A stretch of 64,000 bases of DNA from Chitinolyticbacter meiyuanensis (GCF_008033135.1 NZ_CP041335.1:1555925-1619924); one strand, 5' to 3'. Shown: positions 9,747 through 21,164, counted from the first letter of the stretch. The notes: generated by a model not told the origin, from the letters alone. Translations and numbers: made by a program.

Positions 9747-10637
9747 ATGAATACCCCGCAACGGCTGGGCTTTGCCGCCGATGATCGCGTCCTCATCCTG
9801 CATGCCGACGACATCGGCATGTGCCAAGCCACCGTGTCGGCCTGGCAAGGCCTGCTCGATGAAGGCCTGCTGACCTCCGCCTCTGCCATGGCACCCTGTC
9901 CGTGGTTCCCCGCCGCCGCCAAGCTGGCACGCGAGCGCGGCCCGGCGGCGGATCTGGGCTTGCATCTGACACTGAACTGCGAGTGGGACGCGTATCGTTG
10001 GGGGCCGGTAGCTGGTCCTGGTGGCGGGCTGACCGATGCACTGGGCTATTTCCACTCCAAGGCCATTCATACCCACGCCGAGCTCGATCTGACGGTAGCC
10101 CGCCGCGAGTTATCCGCCCAGGTGGCGCGCGCCAAGGCCCTGGGCATTCCGTTGTCACATCTGGACAGCCATATGCTGACGCTGTTCCACCCGGGCCTCG
10201 CCGCCATCTACCTCGACCTGTGCCGTGAGCACCGGCTGCCGCCGTTGCTGCCTCGTACCGCCGCTGAGGTGTCCAGGTTGGCGGTGGTCTCCAGCGAATG
10301 GGGCGATGCCGTGGCGAAACTGGCGCTGGATGCGGAAGCGGCCGGCGACGCCATCCTGCTCGATAGCTGGGAGGTGATGCCGTTCAATGCGCATGTCGAA
10401 CCGGCGGCGCGGCTGGCATGGGTATGCAATTGGCTGGACCAGCGCGGCCCGGGACTGCATTGCCTGGTGGGCCACCCGGCGGACGATACGCCGGAGCTAC
10501 GTGCGATTGCACACAAGGACTGGCCCACCAGGGTGGCGGATCGGCATATCCTCGGCAGTTCGGCGCTGCGTGCTGCCATCACCGAGCGCGGCTTTCACTT
10601 GAGTGGGCTGCACGCGTTGCGCGAATTGCTGAACTGA
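9747..10637 (+). CDS. YdjC/ChbG-family carbohydrate deacetylase
   Basis: Members of this family remove acetyl groups from chito-oligosaccharides or related N-acetylated sugars using a metal bound by Asp and His. The 296-residue protein has the metal-binding HADDIGM at about 19-25, GLHLTLN at about 72-78 and SHLDSHMLT further on. The start ATG 9747 is preceded by AAGGAG. It lacks a signal peptide, so it acts in the cytoplasm. No phosphotransferase or chitobiase genes flank it, so the substrate cannot be fixed from context, although a chitin-related role would suit the likely host group. Confidence 0.82.
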   Translation: MNTPQRLGFAADDRVLILHADDIGMCQATVSAWQGLLDEGLLTSASAMAPCPWFPAAAKLARERGPAADLGLHLTLNCEWDAYRWGPVAGPGGGLTDALGYFHSKAIHTHAELDLTVARRELSAQVARAKALGIPLSHLDSHMLTLFHPGLAAIYLDLCREHRLPPLLPRTAAEVSRLAVVSSEWGDAVAKLALDAEAAGDAILLDSWEVMPFNAHVEPAARLAWVCNWLDQRGPGLHCLVGHPADDTPELRAIAHKDWPTRVADRHILGSSALRAAITERGFHLSGLHALRELLN

Positions 10638-10640
10638 AGG

Positions 10641-10895
10641 TCAGCTTTTCTGCATGTCCTTGGTGACGACCTGATCGTTGACGAAACGGATGGTCACCGT
10701 GGTATTGCCCGATTGCCAGGTGGCATGCTCGCCGGAGATGCCCAGCACGCTGGCGCCGTCGCTCCGGTCCGGCTCACCCAGCAGCTCGACGACCTGGCTG
10801 CGTGGCATGCCGGTTTCGATCTGGGCGTAGTGCTCGGGTGTGAGGCGGCTGCAGGCGGTCAGCAGCAACAGGCAAGACAGGATGGCGAAGCGCAT
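10641..10895 (-). CDS. Small BamE/SmpA-like lipoprotein
   Basis: This is an 84-residue lipoprotein. The signal peptide MRFAILSCLLLL ends in the lipobox LTAC, with Cys15 as the lipidated residue. The mature part (ETGMPRSQVVELLGEPDR...TIRFVNDQVVTKDM) has the alpha-beta fold pattern of the SmpA/OmlA (BamE-like) superfamily, with the typical G-M-xx-xx-V-xx-LLGEP turn. It is shorter than BamE itself, so it is probably a paralogue anchored in the outer membrane. It converges on the deacetylase gene with a 3-base gap. A start 15 codons upstream is possible but lacks signal-peptide character. Confidence 0.75.
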   Translation of the reverse strand: MRFAILSCLLLLTACSRLTPEHYAQIETGMPRSQVVELLGEPDRSDGASVLGISGEHATWQSGNTTVTIRFVNDQVVTKDMQKS

Positions 10896-11003
10896 GGTGG
10901 TACGGCATGGAGCGGTGGGACAGCCCACACGATAGCGCACCTGGAGCGGGTAGCGCAGCTTTGCCGCTTGTCGCGGACCGGATGCGCCGGCCCGCGACTT
11001 CGG

Positions 11004-12470
11004 TCATTCGGCGTCGTCGTCGGCTGCCGCGGCCGGCTGTGAGGCATCCCACGGCATCGGTACTTCGCGGCCATTCAGCACGAAGCGGCCGGCAGCGAGC
11101 GAGGCGCGCGCGGACAGCGTCTCGCCATCGATGCGGATGAGGTTCTGGCTGGCCATACGCTGCAGTTGGCCTTCGACGAACTGGTTCACCAAGTAGTCGA
11201 GATCGGCCTCGGCGATCTGGCTGTCCGCCCCCCCGAACATCACGCGAGCCTGCCAGCTGGCGACGGTTTCCACCACCTTGCGCGGCATGCTGAAGTCGGC
11301 GTCGGCATTGAGCTTCTTTACGAACAGCGCCGGCTGCTCCATGTCGCCGCGCTTGAAGCCCTTGAGGCTGACGTGGCCGGCGAAGCGGATATCGCCGTCG
11401 GGCACGCGCACGTGCAGCGACTTCACCGCCAGCATCGGATCGTGCTCCAGCAGCGGCATGCCTTCGTCACGCGCGAGTTTGAGCAGAGCATCGGTCAACG
11501 CTTCGCGGCTCTTGGCTTCCTGTTGCAGGCGGGTCAGCTCGCGGCCGAGCTTGGCCAGCGTCGGCGCGTGCAGATGGCGGGCTTCGGTCTGCAGCGTGGC
11601 CGGGCCGTATTGCTGGTCGTTGATCAGCAGCTTGGCGAGCTGCAGGTCGGCGCTGCCGTCGACATAATCGCCGGCCTCGTTCAGCCGGCTGATGTAGCCG
11701 AGGTTTTCCATCCGCAGTTTCAGCGGATGGCCTTCGGCGAGGTCGAGCGAGAGCGAGCGTACATTTGCGCTGGTGGTGCCCAGCATCAGCGTGCTCTTGC
11801 CGCGTACCTGATCGAGCTTGAAGGTGAGGCCCTCCAGCGCAAAGCTGCCCTTGTCGCGCACGGTGCCGGTCAGGCCCGGTACCGTGGCATCGAGCTTCAC
11901 CTTGTCGAAATCGCTGTCGTATTCGAGGTGGGCATCGAAGCCCTGCCATTTCACCTGCACCCCGGCGAGCGTCTCCTCGTAGTCGAATGCTGGCACCTTC
12001 ACGTCCATCTTGCTGTCGTCGCCGAAGCCGATGCGGTTCTCGAGGCGGATGGGCTTTTGCTCGCCAAACAGCTTGGCGAGGAATTTCTGCGTTTCCGGCG
12101 AGAATTCGAAATCGGTGGTGACCACGGCCTTGTACGGCACGGGGTTGCCGGACAACAGCAGCGGCAGCGGGCCGTGCTGCACATGCTGGGTGTAGCGCAC
12201 CTGGAACTGCGGCAAGGCCTCGCCCTCACGCTCCAGCGCGAAGCGGTAGAGCTGCGGATTGAGCGTGAGCACGGCGGTCTCGGTCGACGAGAACCAGCCG
12301 CGCTGGTAGCGGCGATCGGTGATCTTGAAATACGGCAGGCTGGCCAGCCAGTCGTGCTGCTTGGCGAGCGTATGCTCGACCGCGCGGCCGGCCCACCACG
12401 CGCCGCCGGCGTAGGCGCCGGCGACTCCCACGACCGCGACGGCGGCCACGATCAGCGCTTTGCGTTTCAA
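11004..12470 (-). CDS. DUF945 (YdgA-like) membrane-anchored protein
   Basis: This is a 488-residue protein with one N-terminal membrane anchor (residues about 5-27, ALIVAAVAVVGVAGAYAGGAWWAG), followed by a large periplasmic region rich in beta strands. It has the DUF945/YdgA signature with the early YFKITDRRYQRGWFSSTE segment and length near 490. The function of the family is poorly known; E. coli members are inner-membrane proteins linked to envelope processes. It is on the same strand as purB, 28 bases after the purB stop, so the two may be cotranscribed. Confidence 0.8.
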   Translation of the reverse strand: MKRKALIVAAVAVVGVAGAYAGGAWWAGRAVEHTLAKQHDWLASLPYFKITDRRYQRGWFSSTETAVLTLNPQLYRFALEREGEALPQFQVRYTQHVQHGPLPLLLSGNPVPYKAVVTTDFEFSPETQKFLAKLFGEQKPIRLENRIGFGDDSKMDVKVPAFDYEETLAGVQVKWQGFDAHLEYDSDFDKVKLDATVPGLTGTVRDKGSFALEGLTFKLDQVRGKSTLMLGTTSANVRSLSLDLAEGHPLKLRMENLGYISRLNEAGDYVDGSADLQLAKLLINDQQYGPATLQTEARHLHAPTLAKLGRELTRLQQEAKSREALTDALLKLARDEGMPLLEHDPMLAVKSLHVRVPDGDIRFAGHVSLKGFKRGDMEQPALFVKKLNADADFSMPRKVVETVASWQARVMFGGADSQIAEADLDYLVNQFVEGQLQRMASQNLIRIDGETLSARASLAAGRFVLNGREVPMPWDASQPAAAADDDAE

Positions 12471-12498
12471 GCGTGCTTTCCTCTGCGGGCGCGTTGGA

Positions 12499-14070
<1,572 letters not shown>

Positions 14071-14135
14071 TCACAAGCTTACAAAAAGCATTACTACCTA
14101 AAATCTGAAGACGATTCGATGGAGGAAGTTTGTCG

Positions 14136-15032
14136 ATGAGCAAGATCACCCATTTGTCTCCCGAGTGGCAGTCCTGGATCCTAGAGAACCTGGACCGGGG
14201 TTGTACGCCGCAGTCGCTGGTCGAGGTCATGGTCGAGAAGAACTTCGACCCGATGTTTGCCAACGCCATCGTGTTCCATTTCGTATCCACCAGTGGCAAG
14301 GGCCAGGGCGCGACGGCGGTGACGCTGCCGGGTGCCGAGAGTGGCCAGCAGCGCGCGCTGAAATCCGGTTATGTGTACGAAACGCCGCGCATTCCCATGC
14401 ATGGTGGCGTGATCAAGACCGCCGATCGCGATGTGAAGGTGGTGATGCGCATCGAAAAGCCGGTGGTGGTGGTGTTCGACAACCTGCTCTCGCACGAGGA
14501 GTGCGACGAGATGGTGCGGCTGTCCGAGAAGAAGCTGAAGCGTTCGGCCATCGTTGACCCGACCACGGGCCGCGACGAGATCATCGACGACCGTACCAGC
14601 TTCGGCACCTTCTTCCACGTGCGCGAGAGCGAGTTCGTCGCCAAGCTGGACGAGCGCATTTCGCAGCTGATGCACTGGCCGGTGGAGAAGGGCGAGGGCA
14701 TCCAGATCCTCAACTATCAGGTCGGTGGCGAGTACAAGCCGCACTACGATTACTTCCCGCCACAGGACCAGGGCAGCCACGTGCACCTGCGCAACGGTGG
14801 TCAGCGTGTGTCCACGCTGATCATGTACTTGAACGATGTCGAGGACGGTGGCGAAACCATCTTCCCGGAGCTTGGCCTCGCGGTGGCGCCGCGCAAGGGC
14901 TCGGCTGTGTACTTCGAGTACTGCAACAGGAGCAGTCAGGTCGACCCGTTGACGCTGCACGGCGGTGCGCCGGTGCGCCGGGGCGAGAAGTGGATCGCCA
15001 CCAAGTGGATGCGCGAGCAGAATTTCACCTGA
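14136..15032 (+). CDS. 2-oxoglutarate/Fe(II) dioxygenase, prolyl 4-hydroxylase type
   Basis: This protein resembles bacterial prolyl 4-hydroxylases, which hydroxylate proline in a protein or peptide using Fe(II), O2 and 2-oxoglutarate. It has 298 residues from ATG 14136, with GGAGGAAG 8 bases upstream. The iron ligands are His and Asp in YKPHYDYF and a distal His in LTLHGGAPV. The 2-oxoglutarate-binding lysine follows in GEKWIATKW. The N-terminal 100 residues, with a short helical segment about pairing with a cysteine-containing turn, are outside the catalytic core. A strong terminator follows. The substrate protein is unknown. Confidence 0.87.
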   Translation: MSKITHLSPEWQSWILENLDRGCTPQSLVEVMVEKNFDPMFANAIVFHFVSTSGKGQGATAVTLPGAESGQQRALKSGYVYETPRIPMHGGVIKTADRDVKVVMRIEKPVVVVFDNLLSHEECDEMVRLSEKKLKRSAIVDPTTGRDEIIDDRTSFGTFFHVRESEFVAKLDERISQLMHWPVEKGEGIQILNYQVGGEYKPHYDYFPPQDQGSHVHLRNGGQRVSTLIMYLNDVEDGGETIFPELGLAVAPRKGSAVYFEYCNRSSQVDPLTLHGGAPVRRGEKWIATKWMREQNFT

Positions 15033-15045
15033 ATCGAGCATCTTC

Positions 15046-15081
15046 AAACGACAAACCCGGCCTTGGCCGGGTTTGTCGTTT
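15046..15081. terminator. Terminator after the dioxygenase gene
   Basis: Perfect arms of 17 bases (15046-15062 and 15065-15081) contain the core CCCGGCC/GGCCGGG and end in a T-rich stretch. The symmetric A/T flanks suggest that it also serves the converging membrane-protein gene. Confidence 0.8.
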
Positions 15082-15106
15082 GTGGCTGGGCGGGAAAGGC
15101 GGGGCG

Positions 15107-15691
15107 CTAGTACGCCCGGCTGCGGGTGCGCAGCCGCCCCAGCCCTTCCGGCATCACCGCCATTGCCAATGCCACGCCGACGGCACACAGCAGCAGCATC
15201 AGGTACAGCGCCATTTCCAGGGTGTAGGGCTCTCGGTGGTTCCAGTCACGGGCGATGCCGAGCATAGCGGCGAATAGCCAGCTGGCGCAGGAGATGGCAC
15301 CCAGCGCGCCGGCGAGGACGCGCTCCTGCAGCGGCAAGTCGCAGAATGCGATGCGCACGGTCAATAGCGGGAACACGATGCGGTGCAGCAGCAAGCCGTT
15401 GGCGCTGAGCACCACCACCACGCTGAGCTTGGCCCACAGCTTGGGGTTGGCGAGGTAGTGGCCGCCTTCCTTGGCGTAGCCGAGCACGATCAGCATCAAC
15501 CCGGTTCCCCACAGGATGACCAGCAAGCGGGTGACGGTGAGCTGCGTGTGTTCGAGATAACGGCGGCGCGAGGTATCGAGCGGCTTGCCGCGCCAGCCCC
15601 ATAAGCGGTAATCGGCCTTCAGTACAGCGACGAGCGCAAAGCACATCGCGATCAGGTGTGCATACAGCACCCCGAGCTTGATCGTTTCCAT
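15107..15691 (-). CDS. Multi-pass inner-membrane protein of unknown function
   Basis: This is a 194-residue hydrophobic protein with about five predicted membrane helices: around residues 5-22 (LGVLYAHLIAMCFALVAV), 52-70, 85-105, 123-145 and 160-182. Loops hold the conserved-looking motifs KADYRLWGWRGKP and HTQLTVTRLLVILWGTG. It is tentatively similar to DUF2214-type membrane proteins, but I do not recognise a functional family with certainty. It is a single gene, with the start ATG at 15689-15691. Confidence 0.65.
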   Translation of the reverse strand: METIKLGVLYAHLIAMCFALVAVLKADYRLWGWRGKPLDTSRRRYLEHTQLTVTRLLVILWGTGLMLIVLGYAKEGGHYLANPKLWAKLSVVVVLSANGLLLHRIVFPLLTVRIAFCDLPLQERVLAGALGAISCASWLFAAMLGIARDWNHREPYTLEMALYLMLLLCAVGVALAMAVMPEGLGRLRTRSRAY

Positions 15692-15816
15692 AACTCCTCA
15701 TCCTCTGTCACGGTTCCTTTGCTTGGAACTCTGCTGTCGATCATAGAACCGGCCAAAAGGCGCCGCGAGGCCGTCCGGCACGCCAATGCCGCCGTCCTGC
15801 CGGGCGAAGGGAGCGT

Positions 15817-16908
15817 TCAGCGCGTGTGCCGTTGCAACACGGGCAGCGCGCCGGCTGCTTCGGCAGTGGCAGCGATGGCTCGGCTGGCATCGTCCAGCGC
15901 CAGGCCGTGCGCGGCCAGCCAGGCATCGTCGTAGTAGCTGTGGCGGTAGCGCTCGCCGGCGTCGCACAGCAGCGTGACGATACTGCCCAGTTCGCCTTGC
16001 TGCTGCATCTCGTGTGCAAGCGCCAGTACGCCGACGAAGTTGCAGCCGGTCGAACCGCCGACGCGGCGTCCCAACCGTTGGGAAAGCCAGCGCATCGCGG
16101 CCAGGCTGAGGGGATCGGGTACCTTGAACATGGTGTCGATCACCTGGGGCATGAACGAGGCCTCGACGCACGGCCGGCCGATGCCTTCGATGCGCGAGCC
16201 GCCGTTGAGCCGCAGATCCGCATCACCACTGGCGTAGTGCGCGAAGAACACCGAATGATCGGGATCGACGCAGGCAATGCGCGTGGCGTGGCGTCGGTAG
16301 CGTACATAGCGGCCCAGCGTGGCGGTGGTGCCGCCGGTGCCTGCACTGGCCACGATCCAGGTCGGCTCGGGGTGTGGTTCCAGTGCCATCTGCTGGAAGA
16401 TAGATTCTGCGATGTTGTTGTTGGCCCGCCAGTCGGTCGCGCGCTCGGCGTAGGTGAACTGGTCCATGAAGTGGCCGCCGCAGGCCTGTGCCAGCCTGGC
16501 TGATTCGACGCGGATGGCGGCTGGATCATCGACCAGATGACAGCGGCCGCCCTGGAGTTCGATCGCGGCAATCTTCTCCGGGCTGGTACTTGCCGGCATT
16601 ACCGCAACGAAGGGCAGGCCGAGCAGGCGAGCGAAGTGGGCTTCCGAAATGGCGGTGGAACCGCTGGATGCCTCGATCACCGTGCTGCCCTGCCGCAGCC
16701 AACCATTGGCGATCGCGTAGAGGAACAATGAGCGCGCCAGCCGATGCTTGAGGCTGCCGGTTGGATGGCTGGACTCGTCCTTCAGGTAGATATCGATGCC
16801 GGGGTAGGCCGGCAGCGAGAGCGGGATCAGGTGGGTGTCGGCCGAACGGTTGAAGTCCGCCTCGATAATGCGGATGGCCTCGCTGGCCCAGCTGCGGTGG
16901 GACGGCAT
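15817..16908 (-). CDS. PLP-dependent cysteine synthase/desulfhydrase-like enzyme
   Basis: This is a 363-residue fold-type II PLP enzyme. The PLP lysine lies in [11 protein letters not shown], a variant of the SxKxR motif of cysteine synthases. The substrate-binding loop [12 protein letters not shown] and the phosphate-binding loop [12 protein letters not shown] are present. The glycine-rich C-terminal segment [11 protein letters not shown] matches the Cds1-like L-cysteine desulfhydrase/cysteine synthase family better than CysK or CysM. The ATG at 16906-16908 is chosen because homologous-looking sequence begins there; the in-frame extension is low-complexity. It may degrade or make cysteine; context does not decide. 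Confidence 0.8.
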   Translation of the reverse strand: MPSHRSWASEAIRIIEADFNRSADTHLIPLSLPAYPGIDIYLKDESSHPTGSLKHRLARSLFLYAIANGWLRQGSTVIEASSGSTAISEAHFARLLGLPFVAVMPASTSPEKIAAIELQGGRCHLVDDPAAIRVESARLAQACGGHFMDQFTYAERATDWRANNNIAESIFQQMALEPHPEPTWIVASAGTGGTTATLGRYVRYRRHATRIACVDPDHSVFFAHYASGDADLRLNGGSRIEGIGRPCVEASFMPQVIDTMFKVPDPLSLAAMRWLSQRLGRRVGGSTGCNFVGVLALAHEMQQQGELGSIVTLLCDAGERYRHSYYDDAWLAAHGLALDDASRAIAATAEAAGALPVLQRHTR

Positions 16909-17011
16909 GATGGGTGCCCGATGGTAGCGATGTCCCAGCTTGGCAGCCGGCGGCTGCCCCGGCCAGTGCCAGCTTCCGGGCTGCCATGCCGTAGCAGTGG
17001 CGCGAACAGCA

Positions 17012-18367
17012 CTAGAACAGCTGGGCTTGCTCGCCGGTGCCTTGAGTGACTTGTGCATCGACGGCGCCGTCGGCAAAGCGCAACTTCAACACGTCGCCGC
17101 CCTGTAGTGCACTGGCCGCAGTGACTACGGTGCCTTGGCGCTCGATCAACGCATAGCCGCGCGACAGCACCGCTTCCGGATTCAGCGCGGTGAGCCGGGC
17201 CTGCAACTGCGCCAGCTGTGCCTGGCGGCGCTCGTTCGCGTGGCGCAGCGCGCCGGGCAGGCGCTGTTTCAGGCCAGCGAGCTGCACCGCGAGCGGCGGC
17301 AGATCCGGTCGGGCATAGGCCAGCCGCAGCCGCTGCCGGGCCAGCGCGTCGTCGAGTTGATCCAGGCGGCGTTGGCGCAGTTGGGCCAAGCGCCGCGCCA
17401 GGCCATCCAGCCGCATCCGCTGCACAGCAAGCTGTTCGCCCGGGTGGCGCAACCGTCGCGCCAGTGCATCGAGCCGTTGCATGCGCTGTTGCAGCGCGCG
17501 CTCCTGACTGCGGGCGAGTTGCCGCGCCAAGTGTTCCAGCCGTGCCAGCCACTCGCCGCGATGGGGGCTCGCGAGTTCGGCAGCGGCAGTCGGCGTGGCT
17601 GCACGCAGGTCGGCGACGAAATCGGCGATGGTGAAATCGGTCTCGTGCCCGACGCCACTGACCACCGGCATGCCGCATGCGGCGATGGCGCGAGCTACCA
17701 CTTCCTCATTGAACGCCCACAGGTCTTCCAGGCTGCCGCCACCGCGGCAGACGATCAGCGTGTCGACCTCGGCGCGCATGCTTGCGGTACGGATGGCTGC
17801 GGCGATCTCCGCCGCTGCGCTGGCACCCTGCACCGCGGTGGGGTACAGGATGACCGGCAGACCCGGCATGCGCCGCGCCAGTGCGGTCAGCACATCGCGC
17901 AAAGCGGCCGCGCGTGGCGAGGTGACGATGCCGATGGCCCGGGGAAACGCGGGCACCGCACGCTTGCGTTGCGCCTCGAACAGGCCCTCGGCCGCGAGCT
18001 GCTTCTTCAAGGCCTCGAACGCCTCGAACAGCGTGCCGAGGCCGGCCGGACGCATCGCCTCGACGGTGAGCTGGAAATCGCCACGTGCTTCATACAGCGT
18101 CACCACCACGCGGGCTTCGACCTGGGTGCCTTCGCGCGGCTCGAAATCGAGCAGGGCGGCGCGGTTGCGGAACATCACGCAGCGCACCTGGGCGCTGGTG
18201 TCCTTCAGGCTGAAATAGCAATGGCCGGAGCCATAGCGCTTGAAGTTGGAAACCTCCCCCGCCACCCACATCACCGGGAAGCTGCCCTCCAGCAGATCGC
18301 GAACCCGACGGTTGAGTTCGGTGATGCTTACGGCATTGTGTGAAGTGCTTGACAATTCGGTGAACAC
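17012..18367 (-). CDS. xseA: Exodeoxyribonuclease VII large subunit
   Basis: XseA is the catalytic large subunit of exonuclease VII, which degrades single-stranded DNA from both ends. The 451-residue protein has an N-terminal OB-fold ([29 protein letters not shown]), the catalytic domain ([58 protein letters not shown]), then a long basic/coiled-coil region. GTG 18367 is preferred over TTG 18394 because AGGA lies 10 bases upstream. The small subunit xseB is not adjacent, which is common. The start lies beside a 500-base intergenic region with DnaA-box-like sites. Confidence 0.95.
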   Translation of the reverse strand: MFTELSSTSHNAVSITELNRRVRDLLEGSFPVMWVAGEVSNFKRYGSGHCYFSLKDTSAQVRCVMFRNRAALLDFEPREGTQVEARVVVTLYEARGDFQLTVEAMRPAGLGTLFEAFEALKKQLAAEGLFEAQRKRAVPAFPRAIGIVTSPRAAALRDVLTALARRMPGLPVILYPTAVQGASAAAEIAAAIRTASMRAEVDTLIVCRGGGSLEDLWAFNEEVVARAIAACGMPVVSGVGHETDFTIADFVADLRAATPTAAAELASPHRGEWLARLEHLARQLARSQERALQQRMQRLDALARRLRHPGEQLAVQRMRLDGLARRLAQLRQRRLDQLDDALARQRLRLAYARPDLPPLAVQLAGLKQRLPGALRHANERRQAQLAQLQARLTALNPEAVLSRGYALIERQGTVVTAASALQGGDVLKLRFADGAVDAQVTQGTGEQAQLF

Positions 18368-18869
18368 GGCAATCCGTTCCTGGTTAATCCACAAAATCCA
18401 AGAGGGGCGGGCGCTTGCGCCCGAATCTAGAAATGTAGTTGATGTAGTCTATGCAACTTATTGATTTTTAAGGTTTGTTGCTCGAGCATAAATTCGCAGC
18501 AATTTGTTACCTTCCCAGCATCCATGCGCCCTGGCACCCCTTTGCGCCACCTTGCCCACAAAGTTATCCACAGAATATGTGGGTAAGCGCTGCAAGCGGC
18601 GCCGCTACTGGCCCCAGCGATGGACGGTTGGAAATCAGCTCTGTATGTTGCAGTGCACACTACAACTGCATGACAACGGACTAGGCCCGGTTTTCTTTCA
18701 GCATCACCGTCGCCGCTCGCCCGATGGCGGATTCCACCGCCGAGCCGGCCCTTCCCGGCGCTGGGCAATCGGGCTAAAGTTACGCGGCTTTCCGACCGGG
18801 GCCGGAGATGGTCCGCAGCGCCACCGGCCGATGTCGCATCCCAACGATTACAGCAAGGAATTCCACGCA
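18368..18869. promoter_or_regulatory. 500-base divergent intergenic region with DnaA-box-like sites
   Basis: There is no gene here. An AT-rich stretch (about 18425-18510) is followed by TTGCCCACA (18552-18560), a perfect consensus DnaA box TTATCCACA (18564-18572) and an inverted near-consensus TGTGGGTAA (18579-18587). The region separates xseA (left) from exbB (right) and must hold both promoters. It could be a secondary DnaA-binding or titration site, or DnaA may regulate a neighbour. dnaA and dnaN are absent, so I do not call it oriC. Confidence 0.4.
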
Positions 18870-19478
18870 ATGCTCTCGATCATCGAGGCCGCCGGCTGGC
18901 CGATCTGGTTGATTATCGCCGCATCCATCGCGGCCGTGACCATCATCTTCGAGCGCCTGCTCAGCCTGCGTCGATCGCTGGTCCTGCCCGAAGGCCTGCT
19001 GGCCCACACGGTGAAGGACTACCGCGCCCATGGCGTCACCCCTGATTCGCTGTCCAAGCTCGCCGCCAGCTCGCCGCTGGGCCGCGTGCTGGCCGCCGGT
19101 CTCAAGAACGTGAAGAGCAGCCGCGACATCATGAAGGAATCGATCGAAGAAGTGGGCAATGCGGTGGCGCACGACCTGGAGCGTTATATCCCGACGCTGG
19201 GCACGCTGGCCACGGTGACGCCGCTGCTGGGCCTCTTTGGCACCGTGATTGGCATGATCGAGATCTTCGGCGCACAGTCGCCGGCTTCGGGCTCCAACCC
19301 GGCTGCGCTGGCGCACGGTATCTCGGTGGCGCTCTACAACACCGCGTTCGGCATCATCGTCGCCGTGCCCTGCCTGATGTTCTATCGCTACTTCCGCTCG
19401 CGCGTCGATGGCTTCCTGGTCGAGATGGAGCAGCAGGCGGTCAAGCTGGTCGAAGTCGTGCACGGCGAGCGCCAGTAA
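18870..19478 (+). CDS. exbB: ExbB/MotA-TolQ-type proton channel subunit
   Basis: This is an inner-membrane proton-channel subunit that, with ExbD and TonB, uses the proton motive force to drive outer-membrane transport. The 202-residue protein has a first membrane helix at about 10-30 (WPIWLIIAASIAAVTIIFE) and two further helices at about 110-135 and 155-180, with TVTPLLGLFGTVIGMIE typical of the family. The start ATG 18870 is preceded by AAGGAA. It is first in the exbB-exbD-lpxK-UPF0434-kdsB-adk cluster, the order usual in betaproteobacteria. No tonB is adjacent. Confidence 0.92.
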   Translation: MLSIIEAAGWPIWLIIAASIAAVTIIFERLLSLRRSLVLPEGLLAHTVKDYRAHGVTPDSLSKLAASSPLGRVLAAGLKNVKSSRDIMKESIEEVGNAVAHDLERYIPTLGTLATVTPLLGLFGTVIGMIEIFGAQSPASGSNPAALAHGISVALYNTAFGIIVAVPCLMFYRYFRSRVDGFLVEMEQQAVKLVEVVHGERQ

Positions 19479-19488
19479 GGAGCGCGGC

Positions 19489-19911
19489 ATGAATTTCCGC
19501 CAACGCCGCCGGCGCGAAGAGCCCGAGATCAACTTCATCCCGTTGATCGACGTGCTGCTGGTCATCCTGATCTTCCTGATGGCCACCACCACCTATTCGC
19601 GCTTTGCCGAACTCAAGATCAATCTGCCCACCGCCGATGCCGAGAAGGTCGCCGAGCAGCCACAGGCGATCAACATTGCCGTCTCGGCCACCGGCCAATA
19701 TAGCGTGAACAACGAGACCGTCGCGTTCGAGTCGCCCGAAGCCTTTGCCGCGCAGCTGCGGCGGGTGGCCGGCGACCAGGCCGATCCGCTGATCATCATC
19801 AACGCCGATGCGCAGGCAACCCACCAGAGCGTGGTCAACCTGATGGAGGCGGCGCGGCTGGCGGGCTATGGCAAGCTGACCTTCGCCACCCAGACGCAAG
19901 GCAACCAGTAG
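19489..19911 (+). CDS. exbD: ExbD/TolR-type biopolymer transport protein
   Basis: This is the partner of the ExbB channel: 140 residues with a basic N-terminus (MNFRQRRRR), one membrane helix at about 20-38 and a periplasmic domain. The proton-carrying aspartate lies in NFIPLIDVLLVILIFLM. The C-terminal periplasmic part has the typical ADPLIIINADAQATHQSVVNLMEAARLAG pattern in outline. It begins 10 bases after the exbB stop with AAGGAG upstream, so it is translated from the same mRNA. A terminator follows and separates it partly from lpxK. Confidence 0.92.
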   Translation: MNFRQRRRREEPEINFIPLIDVLLVILIFLMATTTYSRFAELKINLPTADAEKVAEQPQAINIAVSATGQYSVNNETVAFESPEAFAAQLRRVAGDQADPLIIINADAQATHQSVVNLMEAARLAGYGKLTFATQTQGNQ

Positions 19912-19931
19912 TCCTGCCGGACTGCACTGCG

Positions 19932-19957
19932 AAAACGGGGCTGCGGCCCCGTTTTTT
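19932..19957 (+). terminator. Terminator after exbD
   Basis: The hairpin AAAACGGGGC/GCCCCGTTTT is followed by a run of T. It lies just before lpxK and may leave lpxK dependent on read-through or on a promoter of its own. Confidence 0.75.
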
Positions 19958-19972
19958 GCGATACTGCCGGCC

Positions 19973-20995
19973 ATGCAATTCATCGATCGACTCTGGTATT
20001 GCCCCGGTCATCCGCTGTCCTGGCTGCTGCGCCCGCTGTCGTGGCTGTTTGGTTTCGTCGGCATGGTGCGCCGCGGCTGGTATCGCCGTGGTGTGTTTTC
20101 GAGCCGGCGCCTGCCGGTGCCAGTGGTTGTCATCGGCAACCTCACCGCCGGTGGCACCGGCAAGACACCGCTGACGGCCTACCTCGCCCAGGCGCTGCGT
20201 GCGGCAGGCCACCGGCCGGGCATAGTCTCGCGCGGCTATGGCGGCAAGGCCGCGGCGCCGCAGTTGGTGGCGACTGACAGCGATCCGGCCGAAGTCGGTG
20301 ACGAACCGCTGCTGTTGGCGCGCATCACTGGCGTGCCGGTGTGCGTCCACCGCCGCCGCGCTGAGGCCGGGCAAGCGCTGCTGGCGGCGCATCCCGAAGT
20401 CGACGTGATCCTGTGCGACGACGGCCTGCAGCACTATGCGCTGGCACGCGACATCGAGATCGCCGTGGTCGACGGCGCGCGGGGCTTCGGCAACGGCGCG
20501 CTGTTGCCGGCCGGACCGCTGCGTGAACCGCTGCGGCGGTTGGCGGGGGTCGATGCCGTGGTGGTCAATGGCGTGGGCCGCGCCGCGCAGCCGGTCGATC
20601 GCCCGACCTTCACCATGCGGCTGCAGCCGGGCCGCAGCTACCGGCTCGACGATCCAGCGCTGACCACGTCGGCGGCTGAGCTCGCCGGGCAGCCGCTCAC
20701 CGCCGTTTGCGGCATCGGCAATCCGGCCCGGTTTTTTGCCACGCTCACCGCATTGGGCCTTGCGTTCACGCCGCTGGCCTTGCCCGATCACCACCGGTTC
20801 ACGCCGTCCGACCTGCCGGCCGGCACGCTCATCGTCACCGAGAAGGATGCCGTCAAGCTGGCCGCGCTGCCCGATCTGGCAGCGGCCAGTGCTAGAATCT
20901 GGGTCCTTCCGGTCAGTGCCACGCTCGAACCCGAGCTCGCAAGCTGGCTGATGCAACGGTTATCGGAGCTCGTCGATGGACGCGAAACTGCTTGA
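19973..20995 (+). CDS. lpxK: Tetraacyldisaccharide 4'-kinase
   Basis: LpxK phosphorylates the lipid A disaccharide precursor at the 4' position, at the inner face of the inner membrane. The 340-residue protein has an amphipathic N-terminus that associates with the membrane, the P-loop [12 protein letters not shown], and the LpxK motifs [26 protein letters not shown] and PAGPLREP. The C-terminal VTEKDAVKL is also typical. It overlaps the next gene by 20 bases, which implies coupled translation with UPF0434 and kdsB. Length and motifs are normal. Confidence 0.96.
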   Translation: MQFIDRLWYCPGHPLSWLLRPLSWLFGFVGMVRRGWYRRGVFSSRRLPVPVVVIGNLTAGGTGKTPLTAYLAQALRAAGHRPGIVSRGYGGKAAAPQLVATDSDPAEVGDEPLLLARITGVPVCVHRRRAEAGQALLAAHPEVDVILCDDGLQHYALARDIEIAVVDGARGFGNGALLPAGPLREPLRRLAGVDAVVVNGVGRAAQPVDRPTFTMRLQPGRSYRLDDPALTTSAAELAGQPLTAVCGIGNPARFFATLTALGLAFTPLALPDHHRFTPSDLPAGTLIVTEKDAVKLAALPDLAAASARIWVLPVSATLEPELASWLMQRLSELVDGRETA

Positions 20996-21161
20996 AATCC
21001 TGGTCTGCCCGGTGTGCAAAGGTCCGCTGGTCTACGTGAAGACCGCGCAGGAGTTGGTGTGCAAGGGTGATCGCCTGGCCTTCCCGGTGCGCGATGGCAT
21101 CCCGGTGATGCTGGAAAACGAAGCACGCGAACTCGCTGCCACTGAAGATGTGCAGGGCTGA
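20976..21161 (+). CDS. UPF0434/Trm112-like small zinc-ribbon protein
   Basis: This is a 61-residue protein of the UPF0434 (YcaR) family, related to Trm112. It begins [18 protein letters not shown], with two cysteines in CPVC and a further cysteine in LVCKGD. The [13 protein letters not shown] strand is diagnostic. It sits between lpxK and kdsB, the standard place for this family. The exact role is unproven; Trm112 relatives activate methyltransferases. It overlaps lpxK by 20 bases and ends 3 bases before kdsB. Confidence 0.92.
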   Translation: MDAKLLEILVCPVCKGPLVYVKTAQELVCKGDRLAFPVRDGIPVMLENEARELAATEDVQG

Positions 21162-21164
21162 GTC

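Noticed and set aside
18368..18869. Chromosomal origin of replication
   Set aside because: DnaA-like boxes are few, and dnaA, dnaN and gidA are absent nearby, so oriC is not supported.
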